Source of the DNA: Psilocybe azurescens
Taxonomy: Eukaryota; Basidiomycota; Agaricomycetes; Agaricales; Agrocybaceae
Assembly: GCA_023853785.1 (NCBI GenBank)
Contig: JAJIRX010000083.1
Span: forward strand, 1-17,727
Direction: 5' to 3'
Length of the DNA stretch: 17,727 bases
This document shows positions 1-8,070 of this stretch, in pieces; within the stretch, counting starts at the first letter, position 1, and each line of letters begins with the position of its first letter. The position numbers and the translations under genes are program-made. The notes beneath the pieces were generated by a model that saw only the letters and a list, made by a program, of their open reading frames with translations, had not been told where the DNA came from and made no database searches.

Positions 1-406
1 AACAACACGTACATATACCAGTGGCTTCATCAAGCAAAACACAATTGAACCCCCATAAACTGATAGAAAAAATTGCCCAGGCTAGGGCGACTTTGCATTA
101 TACATCTACTACTTACCCGAAAAGGAAAAAGACCATTGAATACGGGAGAATTCGAAGAAAGGAAATGTCTTAGTGTCTCAATGGCTTGTTTGTCGCTGCT
201 GCTCCGTTTCCTCAAGTCATGCGGTCCATGCAGTGGGGAGGGTACGACCCCACGTGCAGTGTGTATATTTAGTCCACTGGGCCTGGCTTCGGAACCTAAT
301 TGGAATGTGGGACCGGCCAATCCCCCCAACTCCAGAACTACCCCACACCTCGATTACCAACTCAGCACCCTCACTAGCACCCAGAAAGCACCTTATTACC
401 CATATA
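1..406. other. Upstream non-coding region of the first gene
   Basis: I see no coding exon that I can support here. Long open frames exist on both strands but their translations resemble no family and lack splice-consistent structure. The part next to the gene behaves like a fungal promoter and leader: a perfect CACGTG box at 251-256, a TATA-like stretch (tatattta) near 263-270, and a C-rich, A-rich segment just before the ATG at 407. Function of these elements is inference only. Confidence 0.45.
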
Positions 407-892
407 ATGGCACAAACGATCGCCGTGTCGCACCCCCAGCCAGTGAGTCGTTGGCGCAACAAAAATCGGATGCACAAAGTCTAATAACGACATCTTTGAT
501 CCTCTCCTACAGTGAAAGTCGGAGGCAGACGTCTTTCCATCTCTGCAAAGCCTAAGGGTCACCCTCATGCGTACGTGCAACGCTCAACGCCCCGTAAGAA
601 CCTTCACCTAATACCCTTAGAGAGACTGCCAACACAGGCAGTTTGGGAGTAGATGATGTAGCTGCCGACTATCCAAGGCCTGCGCCTCCAACTGGCGAAG
701 CACCGCTTCATCGCAATTATCAGCAATGAGGAAGAAGTTCCGAAGAAAGAGAAAATCGAGAAAAAGCTACAGGAGCTTGCGCATAGGAAGGTTGAAATGA
801 CAAGACCCACAGGGGAGGCCAACACAGGAAGTAAAGGGCATGCGGCGGGGATGCGAATTGCGCAACCAGCAGGCAAGAGCCTCGGTGTTTGA
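407..892 (+). CDS. Small basic protein, tentatively DAP-like; three exons, frame broken at 727
   Basis: Exon 1 is 407-442, then intron 443-512 (gtgagt...ctacag), exon 2 513-593, intron 594-637 (gtaaga...cacag) and exon 3 638-892. Exon 2 encodes a KVGGRRLSISAKPKGHPH segment. The C-terminus ends in GHAAGMRIAQPAGKSLGV. Both resemble the VKxGGxRI motif of small death-associated (DAP) proteins, but this assignment is tentative. Exon 3 reads ADYPRPAPPTGEAPLHRNYQ in one frame and meets TGA at 727-729. From 728 the +1 frame continues as EEEVPKKEKIEKKLQELAHR and stops at 890-892. Both halves look coding and no GT donor lies between them, so there is a one-base frame change. The start is also uncertain. 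With donor 443 the ATG at 407 is out of phase by one base, unless the C5 run at 433-437 is really C6. Otherwise the start codon would be formed across the junction (A442 + T513 G514). Confidence 0.5.
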
Positions 893-962
893 AGAAATCA
901 AGCCTCTGGGTCTGTCTCGGGCGGCTTTGTCAGAGCAAGCTATGGTCGTCCCGAGGATAATG

Positions 963-2111
963 TCAGTAATCGAATCTGTGAGATAAATAGGCAAATCCCA
1001 GCGCCCTGTATATTGTATTTGTAGCCCATAGTGTGTACCAAATTGACATGACAATCAGCTTCATATGACTTATTTGAGAGAAGTATTGGGACATGAAGGG
1101 CATGGTTGTATATTGCATATGCATGAACCAGAATGTGTGTAGAGACGGAAGCGATACAAATACAATCATCCGAGGGAAGGCAGCGGCTTTCTTGCCCCTG
1201 ATCTTCTTCGCTGGTGAGGGTTTGGGTTCCCGTTGAGTGGCAGCAAGAGCAGAGACGCGAGCAAGGGTGGCCTAGATAAAAGGCGAGTGTCAACACCGAT
1301 CTTCGTAAATCAAGAATGAGAATGAGAAATCGGCAAAGAATGAATAGAAAGGGAAAAAATAATGTTAGCGCCAACGAGTCGGACCGCCTGCGTCGCGCAA
1401 CGAACGGCGCCCGATAGCGACAAGGCGAGGTATCTGCTAGAGTTTGATCGACTCCAGCAGAGAGGTTTATATTGCAAACATTTCTACGCCCTTCCTTCAT
1501 TTACTTTTCAGTATGTCCGGAGGGTTCTAGTGAGAGTGCGTGTTGTAGATTATAGAGAGCCATGACGCGGTCCAAAGAAAGATGCAAAATAATGGAGAAT
1601 GTGAGTAATACTCACAGTGCGGAGGTCAGATCGGTATCCGCGCTTGGCGATACCAGCGGCAACACCGAGAGCGCGACGTCCTCCTGATCGTGGGCGGACG
1701 GAAGTTGTGGCATAGGCAGGGCCAACTGCCTGAGGAGAGGCCTTGGTCTTGCGGGTGACAATCTTGATGCTTCCGTTTTGCTCCTTGACGTCAATGGTCT
1801 AAATATTGAAGAAATCAGAAAATATGTTAATTGACGCATATTTGAACGGGGACGCACCTTGGAGTTGGCAAGACCTGAGAACTTGAAAGAGTTCAGGTTG
1901 CGGAGGTTGCCCTACTGCGAATTTCAGCACCTCCATAGCATCATTTCAACGGGACAAGACGCACGGGCTCCTTGGAGAAGACGGGTCCCTCAGGCACTCG
2001 TTTCACGATGAACGAGTTGTTTTTCTAGGTCAAAAGTCAGCCCTTCCGTCAACAATTTCCGTTCGAGGTGGAACATACGCGGAGAAGGAGCCATTGGAGG
2101 TCGGACGACAT
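963..2111 (-). CDS. RPL28: 60S ribosomal protein eL28 (five exons)
   Basis: This is a component of the large cytosolic ribosomal subunit. Exons run downward: 2111-2079 (MSSDLQWLLLR), 2024-1965 (KNNSFIVKRVPEGPVFSKEP), 1911-1858 (GNLRNLNSFKFSGLANSK), 1798-1616 (starts TIDVKEQNGSIKIVTRKTK, ends AKRGYRSDLRT), then 1271 onward (ATLARVSALAATQREPKPS, KKIRGKKAA). All four introns are phase 0 with GTNNGT donors: 2025-2078, 1912-1964, 1799-1857 and 1272-1615. The last is 344 nt, far longer than the others. The protein matches eL28 from the initiator Met through the basic KKIRGKKA tail, where the family normally ends. Here the frame stays open for more than 70 further codons, hydrophobic and unlike the family, to TGA at 963-965. 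The usual stop is therefore missing or hidden by an indel near 1165-1185. The reading as eL28 is secure; the C-terminus is not. Confidence 0.93.
1272..1615 (-). other. Long intron 4 of the eL28 gene
   Basis: The intron starts gtgagt at 1615 and ends ttatctag at 1272. At 344 nt it is about six times longer than the gene's other introns (53-59 nt). I looked on the transcribed strand for C/D-box (RUGAUGA with CUGA) and H/ACA hallmarks, since ribosomal-protein introns often host snoRNAs, and found no convincing pair. A pyrimidine-rich stretch precedes the acceptor region. Confidence 0.75.
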
Positions 2112-2402
2112 TTTGAGAGAGTTTTCTGAGGAACGCGCTTCACGACGACGGACACACGGCCAAATCGGTTCGGTGGCTGAGCATAAACTGTACAGCTGGT
2201 TACTGAACAACAAATATAAACATTAGACTCCCCTTCTTCCAAATTAGATCAATTCCCAGCCGCTGCATCTCTATAGGCTCTTTCTCTTGTGCATGGCATT
2301 CTTTGAACGATAAACTTCCCCTTCTTCGTGATTTCTTTCTGGCTTCTATTTTACTCACTGGACGACACCGGCAAAGTTCAAAAATCGATTCTGGTTTCGC
2401 GA
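2112..2402. promoter_or_regulatory. Intergenic region containing the eL28 promoter and the thioesterase 3' end
   Basis: This 291-nt gap lies between two minus-strand genes. It holds the eL28 upstream region and leader, which is CT-rich just before the ATG (ctctctcaaaATG on the minus strand), and the 3' untranslated region of the thioesterase gene. No further gene was seen. About 30-55 nt before the eL28 ATG, the minus strand reads a VKRVPQ-like segment resembling the VKRVPE of eL28 exon 2; this may be chance. Confidence 0.4.
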
Positions 2403-3015
2403 TTACAGCTTGGCGATATTCTTGTCAACGGACTTCAACAACTTTCCAAGGCCTTCTTTCGTTTCTTTGGCCATCGGTGCGCTCTTTCGAGACACGCTCC
2501 CCACAAAAACATGAGTGTACCCGCCGACTGCAGCCGGTGCATCCTTGCCCTCTTCAAACACTCCGACTTCGTATGATACAGAGCTGTTACCCAACTTATT
2601 GACGCGTAACCCAAGGTCAAGAACCTGAGGGAACGATAGTGGAGAGAAGAACTGATATCCGACGCGTTATTGGCATGCTAATACGCATATTCGATCATAT
2701 TACGCACGTTGCAGTATGAGAAGACGACGAGCCCAATCAGAGGAGATGAAGCAGGGTCTAACCCACACTTCTCGATGAGATACGCGTTGACTATCGAGTC
2801 GAAGAGATGGTAGTATATGGAGTTGTTTATATGTGAGTACTGGTCATTGTCACTCCTGTATATTCAACGAGGGGCGGAAGGAATTGAAGTGGTTCGAGTT
2901 GACATGAGTTGCTAGAGCAATCTGATTATTATGTGATTACTGACCATCTTGTACGGTATGAAAGGAAGAAGGCATAATCTGACCGTGTCCTGGATTTGGG
3001 GTCAGGTTCCGCCAT
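2403..3015 (-). CDS. Hotdog-fold (4HBT-like) acyl-CoA thioesterase family protein, 155 aa
   Basis: Exons run downward: 3015-2945, 2855-2708 and 2651-2403. Introns are 2856-2944 (89 nt, splits a Trp codon TG|G) and 2652-2707 (56 nt, phase 0). The N-terminus is MAEPDPKSRTRSDYAFF. It is followed by RTRWSDNDQYSHINNSIYYH, the W-x-D-x-D-x(3)-H-x-N-N signature of the YbgC/4HBT_2 hotdog family. Asp26 or Asp28 is the likely catalytic acid. The core continues through SPLSFPQVLDLGLRVNKLGN and a SVSYEVGVFEEG strand. The family hydrolyses acyl-CoA thioesters; the actual substrate cannot be told from sequence. Length fits a single hotdog domain, with no targeting signal evident. Its 5' side faces the carboxylesterase gene across about 680 nt. 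The ATG at 3015 directly precedes the conserved region. Confidence 0.88.
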
Positions 3016-3693
3016 GTTGAACGGGTGATAGTAGCGAGGATTTCGTCAACACTGCAAGCTATGAAGTCAATGGACAGAAGCTGATGACCGGCCTTGTTTA
3101 GTAACCGGTCCGCCCTTGCCAAAGTGTTGCCATCCATGGCCAGTGAGACTCCAGTGCGAATTAAGCAAAATGAAAGAGTGTAATAGCACGTTCATCGTCG
3201 CTATGTTGTCTTTGACACTTATGATTACTCTGCTCACCATTTATGACCCCTATCTAGAGCGACTTGTGTGCGCCACATAATTCCTGATTTAGCAGCAACA
3301 TTAGCAACGAAACACTTCTGACACAGTTCGAAACTTGGTCAGCAGAATTTAACAAACAAATGAATTTCTTACTGACCGTACTCCATTTCATTCACCTTCA
3401 TTATACAGATTATCGCTGTGCTGCGCATGGTCGCCGCTTCGCTTTGAAACATAAACGACCCTAACTGTCTAAGACCGATCGCTGCTAAAGTATTGTTGTC
3501 GATCTCAAGTTCTCATTACTGGGTACCCATTGCCCAACATTTCTGAAGCAACGAGTCTGGATGAATCGATCGATGTCTTATAATGGTTCGCTTCGGAATG
3601 TCTATTGCTTCACCGCACATTGCGCAGCAAGCCTCGTTTGAGCCTCACTCGCAGCGGCTTTCAGGCTTGAACTCCAACAGCGTCGAATTTAGG
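3016..3693. other. Divergent intergenic region between thioesterase and carboxylesterase genes
   Basis: This 678-nt stretch separates two divergently transcribed genes and must contain both promoters. I see no coding exon, RNA gene or convincing repeat. An in-frame ATG at 3583 lies upstream of the chosen carboxylesterase start, but using it would bury the signal peptide behind 37 residues, so I treat it as leader sequence. Confidence 0.5.
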
Positions 3694-6220
3694 ATGAGGT
3701 TGTTATTTCTTACCTTCCTTCAGGTATCCGCAATACTTTGCTCTCCTTTAGCGGATCTAGATTCGTCTCCGCCAACTGTAACTCTCGATTCTGCGACTGT
3801 AACTGGAATCAACGAAGGGGCCTTGTCCAAATTTTTGGGCATTCCCTTTGCAGAACCTCCGTGATTTTACCTCTGCTATTCCAACCCCCAATTCGAAATC
3901 TAACTTGATATCTAGGGTAGGAGATTTACGTTTTAACTTACCACGGGCTTTATCGTCGTACAACGGCTCCTTAAACGCCACATCATATGGACCCACCTGC
4001 CCACAACAAACCGTCAAGTCACCCATCTCGCTCAAAAATATCTTCAATTTTACTCTTCCATTTATCAGGGATGCTGACAGAAATAGGACCGACTCCAACT
4101 CCACGGATACTACGCCTGAAAGCGAAGACTGTAATCTTCCTAACATATACATCCACTTTTCATCCCATTCATTTCTGGACCTGTTGATTGTAGGCCTTAC
4201 CATCAATGTCATCAAACCCTCAAATGCTTCGGCCGATGCAAAACTCCCAGTGGTGGTGGTAAGCCTCTAATTTCACTGGTCTCTGTCTGACTTAATGATT
4301 CTAACGTTCACTCTAGTGGATTTTTGGCGGTAAGGAACGCTTATCAAATAGCAAAACTGGATCTGACGGGTATCAGGCGGATTCGAGCGAGGAAGTGCCG
4401 GAGGGTCAGTCATGCAGTTATTTATCGTTGTAGCTTTTGACTGATAACCTCTACAGCTATGACGAACAAGCTACTAGGATAGTTAACAGATCCATGGTAC
4501 TGGGAGAGCCAGTTATATATGCAGCCATGAATTACAGGTGGGTGATTACGTATCTAATCGAGCTGTTGAATTCATCACTGTTCAACAGAGTATCAGGTAA
4601 ACAATCCCTTTATTTCAGCTACAATTCCTGTCGCTGACGATGCTTATGAAGCATGGGGGTTTCTTGCTAGCAAAGAAGTCCAAGACGCCGGTGTGGGGAA
4701 CGCTGGGCTCGTCGATCGTAAGTCTGCACAAAACATTCCGACTATCAACTCCATTTTTGCTTTGACCAGAACATGTGGCACTCCAGTGGGTTCAAAAGTA
4801 TATCAGTCTTTTTGGAGGAGATCCATCGAAAGTAACCATGTAAGTTTTTGTAACCTTCTCACTGTTATTCGACTCGAAAATATATATCTCTGACTTTAGA
4901 TGGGGACAATCCGCCGGAGCGATCTCAGCTTCTATGCAAATGCTTGCGTATGGTGGCAACTCGCCAGATCTGTTCAGAGGAGCATTTATGCAGTCAGGAG
5001 CCCCCATTCCAGTGGGCAATCTCACAGGAGGACAGGTACTTGATTGATCTTCGCCTCCTTTTCCGATATGGGCCCAATATTTACCTTAACGTTCCCAAGG
5101 AATATTACGACCAACTTGTAGACGAAACGAACTGCACGAGCTCAGACAACACATTATCGTGCCTGCGTGCTGTGCCACTCGATACTCTGAAGACGGCCGT
5201 GGATAATACACCCAATTATTTCTCGTACGATGTCAGTTGTCATCTATATTCCAGTCAAGCCATCGTATAGCTTACATTTATGTACAGGCATTGGTACTAG
5301 CATGGTCTCCTAGGGCCGACGGGGTGTTCTTGCAAGACAATCCTCAAAAATTAGTACAGCAGGGCAAAGTCGTGAACATACCCATCGTATCTGGTACCTA
5401 CATTTTTGTGTTATAACAACGATGTGCGCCTCAATGACCTTTTATCAGGTAATGTTGACGATGAAGGGACATTATTTTCTCTGTCGAGCAGAAATGTAAC
5501 GTAAGTTATTCTTCTCGTCTTACATTTCATCGGTTCTTTGACATATTGAATGACGTCACCTTGCCTTTCAGTACCGACGAAGAATTCCGCGAATATGTCA
5601 GTACCATCTGGGTCCCTGGTGCAAATGATTCAGAACTTGAGCCGCTGTGGAGTTATTATCCGTCTACCCCAAGCCAGGGGTCTCCCTTCAACACCTCAAA
5701 CTTTAACGATATCACACCACAATACAAGAGGATCGCCGCTTTCCAAGGAGACGCCGTGTTCCAGGCTCCGAGAAGGTTCTTCCTGCAGAACTTATCAGGG
5801 AAACAGAAATTATGGTCTTATTGTATGTCTTCCTCATTGCTTCAGGAAATGGGTTTCTCAGGCGACGATCACTCATAATGTCTTTGAACAGTGAGTTGGC
5901 GCTTGAAATTCGTCCCAGTCATCGGGTCGGTGAGTAGCAAAGTTATGCAACAGATATGCAGTATAGCTGATGATGATGGATGGTGGTAGTTCCACGGATC
6001 CGATCTTGAAACTGAAATCTTAGACGACTACCTCGTACACTTCGTCAACAATCTCGACCCGAACGGCAACTCGCCCAGACTAGCATGGCCTGAATATACG
6101 AAGGAAGCACCGCAATTGTACAGATTCCCCATCACAGGGAGACCGGAGTTGTCGAATGATACGTATAGGGAAGAGCCTATGCAGTATCTGATGAACCTCT
6201 CCTTGACATTCCCGTTGTGA
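3694..6220 (+). CDS. Secreted type-B carboxylesterase/lipase, 552 aa, 16 exons
   Basis: Exons: 3694-3860, 3916-4130, 4194-4258, 4317-4329, 4377-4404, 4457-4537, 4589-4596, 4652-4717, 4770-4839, 4900-5035, 5100-5231, 5288-5393, 5449-5500, 5572-5822, 5892-5929, 5990-6220. Phases are consistent throughout and give 553 codons with the stop. An N-terminal signal peptide (MRLLFLTFLQVSAILCSP) suggests secretion, and several N-x-S/T sites (NGS, NAT, NFT, NRT, NST) fit a glycoprotein. Fold landmarks in order: FLGIPFAEPPVGDLRF; SEDCLTINV; the oxyanion-hole segment WIFGGGFERGSAGG (about residues 150-163); NYRVSAWGFLASKEV; nucleophile elbow WGQSAGA with Ser242 (family usually GESAG); the acid in GNVDDEGTLF, probably Glu368; and His478 in FHGSD. 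These form a complete Ser-Glu-His triad. It hydrolyses carboxylic esters; the substrate is unknown. I chose the ATG at 3694 because it starts the signal peptide. Introns are 47-71 nt. Confidence 0.94.
4589..4596 (+). other. 8-nt microexon of the carboxylesterase gene
   Basis: The sequence agtatcag lies between intron 4538-4588 (gtgggt...caacag) and intron 4597-4651 (gtaaac...atgaag). It completes an Arg codon (AG|A), encodes Val-Ser, and supplies the first base of an Ala codon (G|CA). The spliced product reads NYRVSAWGF, the conserved family motif after the oxyanion-hole region. Skipping the exon would shift the frame, since 8 is not a multiple of three. Confidence 0.85.
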
Positions 6221-6494
6221 TTGAGAATTCGGAAGATGAATAAGACAGGAAAAAAATGAAGGTTTTGAGGCCCTTGAAAAGTCGCGTTATTTTGGACAAT
6301 GGTCACTTTAATATCTGTATCTGTATCTGTTAGTATTTTATGAACTAAGGATCATGATGTTTTGCATGAATCGTAGGCGTCGTTTAGGAACGAGTTACTA
6401 GATTTTATTCAGAAAGAGTGTTCGGTTATCTCATCCACCAGGGGGAATGCACCACAGATATTAGGATCGAATTAAAGGCAATATAAGATAACGC
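6221..6494. other. Convergent 3' region between carboxylesterase and SEC20
   Basis: This 274-nt gap lies between two converging genes. It should hold both polyadenylation regions. It contains a short microsatellite, three TATCTG units at 6312-6329. No gene was seen. Confidence 0.5.
6312..6329 (+). repeat. (TATCTG)3 microsatellite
   Basis: Three perfect tandem copies of a hexamer lie in the 3' intergenic region. No function is suggested by the sequence. Confidence 0.85.
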
Positions 6495-7762
6495 TCAAAG
6501 TTCTACGTGAACAACAGCCTCCGGAGTCTCTTCTGCCACAGGACTTGGGACGGTTGGATCCACAGAGATTGTTGGCGCTTCGTCCTCTACAACTGCTGGG
6601 GTTTCCGCAGGGCTGGGCGCTGGCTGAGAAATTTGGGAGGTGGCAGAGCTGGATAGCTCTGATATAATCGATGATGTTGGGATGGCGCTGGGAATAGAGG
6701 CAAGTATTGTGCTTGCCACAGGGATTAATGACGATGCTACAGACACTGCTGCAACGGAGAAACTTGACGTCGCCTCCACCACCATGCTAGCGGCACCCTT
6801 TTCGGCACTGCGAAGAAGCTCCGCATCGTCTCCAAAGCTTGGGATGAACCTTGTCCACCAGAATGCGATTCTGATTCCACGATCCACGATCCTTTGCTTC
6901 ACGATGAAAAGGACAACGAGGAAGAAGAAGGCGAGCCCAGATAGAATCAGGATACGGTCGAGCCAATCGGATTTCTCGAGTGCGGTGACAAGTTGTCTGG
7001 AGGTGTACATGAGGTTGTTGAGGGTGTCGTGTTGTGTTGAAGTCGAGCGTAGGGTTTTCGTGGACTCGTCGAGCATTTGGGTGGTTAGTACCGAGCGCTC
7101 AAGTTCGTTTTGCATGAGCGCAATGGTGCGACGAAGAGCATCGGTCACGTCAGAGTTTGCTTTCATGAGGGCATCTTCGCTGAGTGGATATGGATGATCA
7201 GCAGCGGGGAGATACATGTATTAAGAATACTCACGTCGTTTTCTCGCTGGAAGTCTGCTTCTCCGACATTGTCGATGAGAACGCTAATAGTTCGTCTCGA
7301 TTTGATTTTGAGAGCTGGTCCATCGCTTTCTTAGACGCTAGAAGGGCAGTACGGGTGTCTCTTCTTAGACTACATAGATAATGAGATATATCGCTGTAGA
7401 CATAGCGTAAACGTTGCGCACCTGTCGAGTTTCTTCTGGAAATCATCTGCAATATCCCTTAGTTCTTTACGAGTCTTCGCCCCTGGCTGGTCATCCACCA
7501 TCAAACCAAGCGACTGTTTCAAGCTTGCGCATTGGTTAAGGAGCTATGCAGGTAATGCAGGAAGATAACAAACCTCTATCTGACGCGTCAGCGCTACTGT
7601 GTCTTCTCGTACATCTTCGGCCAGGGATTGTTGCACGGATGCAGGTCCGACACATTGCCGCAGGTTGGGAACTTCGACTTCAGATATATGTTTATATCTT
7701 CTCTCAATGGCAGAAATGAGAGAGATGGCTTCTTCTGGCAGTTTACTCGGTAAGGGAGGCAT
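6495..7762 (-). CDS. SEC20: Sec20 SNARE (retrograde Golgi-to-ER transport), four exons
   Basis: Exons run downward: 7762-7574, 7543-7422 (or 7513-7422), 7369-7235 and 7179-6495. Introns are 7544-7573 (or 7514-7573), 7370-7421 and 7180-7234. The N-terminal half is coiled-coil-like (MPPLPSKLPEEAISLISAIE and onward). The SEC20 domain follows: VTDALRRTIALMQNELERSV, STKTLRSTSTQHDTL, and ALEKSDWLDRILILSGLAFF leading into a transmembrane helix at about residues 225-242, then KQRIVDRGIRIAFWWTRF. The Sec20/BNIP1 family acts with Ufe1, Use1 and Sec22 on the ER membrane as the target SNARE set for COPI vesicles. The region after the membrane helix is a roughly 130-residue Ala/Ser/Pro/Glu-rich tail, predicted lumenal, ending in HVEL. 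Yeast Sec20 ends in HDEL. Length is 376 aa, or 366 if the longer first intron is used. The gene is divergent from the RNA-repair gene, about 300 nt apart. Confidence 0.93.
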
Positions 7763-8001
7763 ATGGACGATGGGGAGGGCGTTGGAGGAGGAGGTCTAGG
7801 AGTCAACGTGGAGTTCAAGCAGAGTCGCGTGTGCCGGACAAGCTTCAACGGCCCGGGAAGGTGGCGGTGCCACGAGCTTAATAATAGTATGCGCTTAGAG
7901 TCACTTGCCCTTGTGTTCACCTTCGGCAGCCTTTAGCTCACCTCTGTGACCATGGGGTGCGATTTACACAGAAACACAGGCTCTCGATAATATTTCTCTC
8001 T

Positions 8002-8017
8002 CATTCGGATCCGAATG
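8002..8017. promoter_or_regulatory. 16-nt perfect palindrome with CGG/CCG half-sites
   Basis: CATTCGGATCCGAATG is its own reverse complement. It contains CGG-AT-CCG, the kind of inverted half-site pair bound by fungal Zn(II)2Cys6 factors, although the usual spacers differ. It lies 50 nt before the start codon of the 929-aa protein. A binding role is inference. Confidence 0.5.
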
Positions 8018-8036
8018 TTTTGCGACTTACTGCCCT

Positions 8037-8054
8037 GGCCTCCTTAAGGAGGCC
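8037..8054. promoter_or_regulatory. 18-nt perfect palindrome just upstream of the RNA-repair ORF
   Basis: GGCCTCCTTAAGGAGGCC is perfectly self-complementary and ends 12 nt before the ATG at 8067. It could be a dimeric protein site in DNA. If transcribed it could form a short GC-rich hairpin (about 7 bp with a TTAA loop) in the leader. Confidence 0.5.
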
Positions 8055-8061
8055 TGTCAGG

Positions 8062-8070
8062 ATGCAATGA
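8062..8070 (+). promoter_or_regulatory. Two-codon uORF overlapping the main start codon
   Basis: ATG CAA TGA at 8062-8070 is a minimal upstream frame. Its stop codon overlaps the main ATG (8067-8069) in an ATGA arrangement. A ribosome terminating there would be positioned exactly at the main start, so it could modulate translation. Whether the transcript begins upstream of 8062 is not known. Confidence 0.55.

Larger units (their letters stand above)
7763..8066. promoter_or_regulatory. Divergent promoter region of SEC20 and the RNA-repair gene
   Basis: This 304-nt region separates two divergent start codons, so it must carry both promoters. Two perfect palindromes lie on the right-hand side (8002-8017 and 8037-8054), followed by a two-codon uORF at 8062-8070. 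No other gene is supported. Confidence 0.6.

Noticed and set aside
940..1500. 186-codon open frame on the minus strand
   Set aside because: It runs across eL28 intron 4 and exon 5 in another frame, with no family resemblance.
2124..2165. Echo of eL28 exon 2 (VKRVPQ) in its own 5' region
   Set aside because: About 16 of 20 nt match exon 2, but the stretch is short and low in complexity, so chance is the better explanation without a relative to compare.
3583..3693. Upstream in-frame ATG extending the carboxylesterase by 37 residues
   Set aside because: It would place a polar segment before the signal peptide; the ATG at 3694 starts the hydrophobic leader directly.
6640..7197. 185-codon plus-strand frame opposite SEC20
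   Set aside because: It is the complement of the Sec20 C-terminal exon; the minus strand carries the recognised domain.
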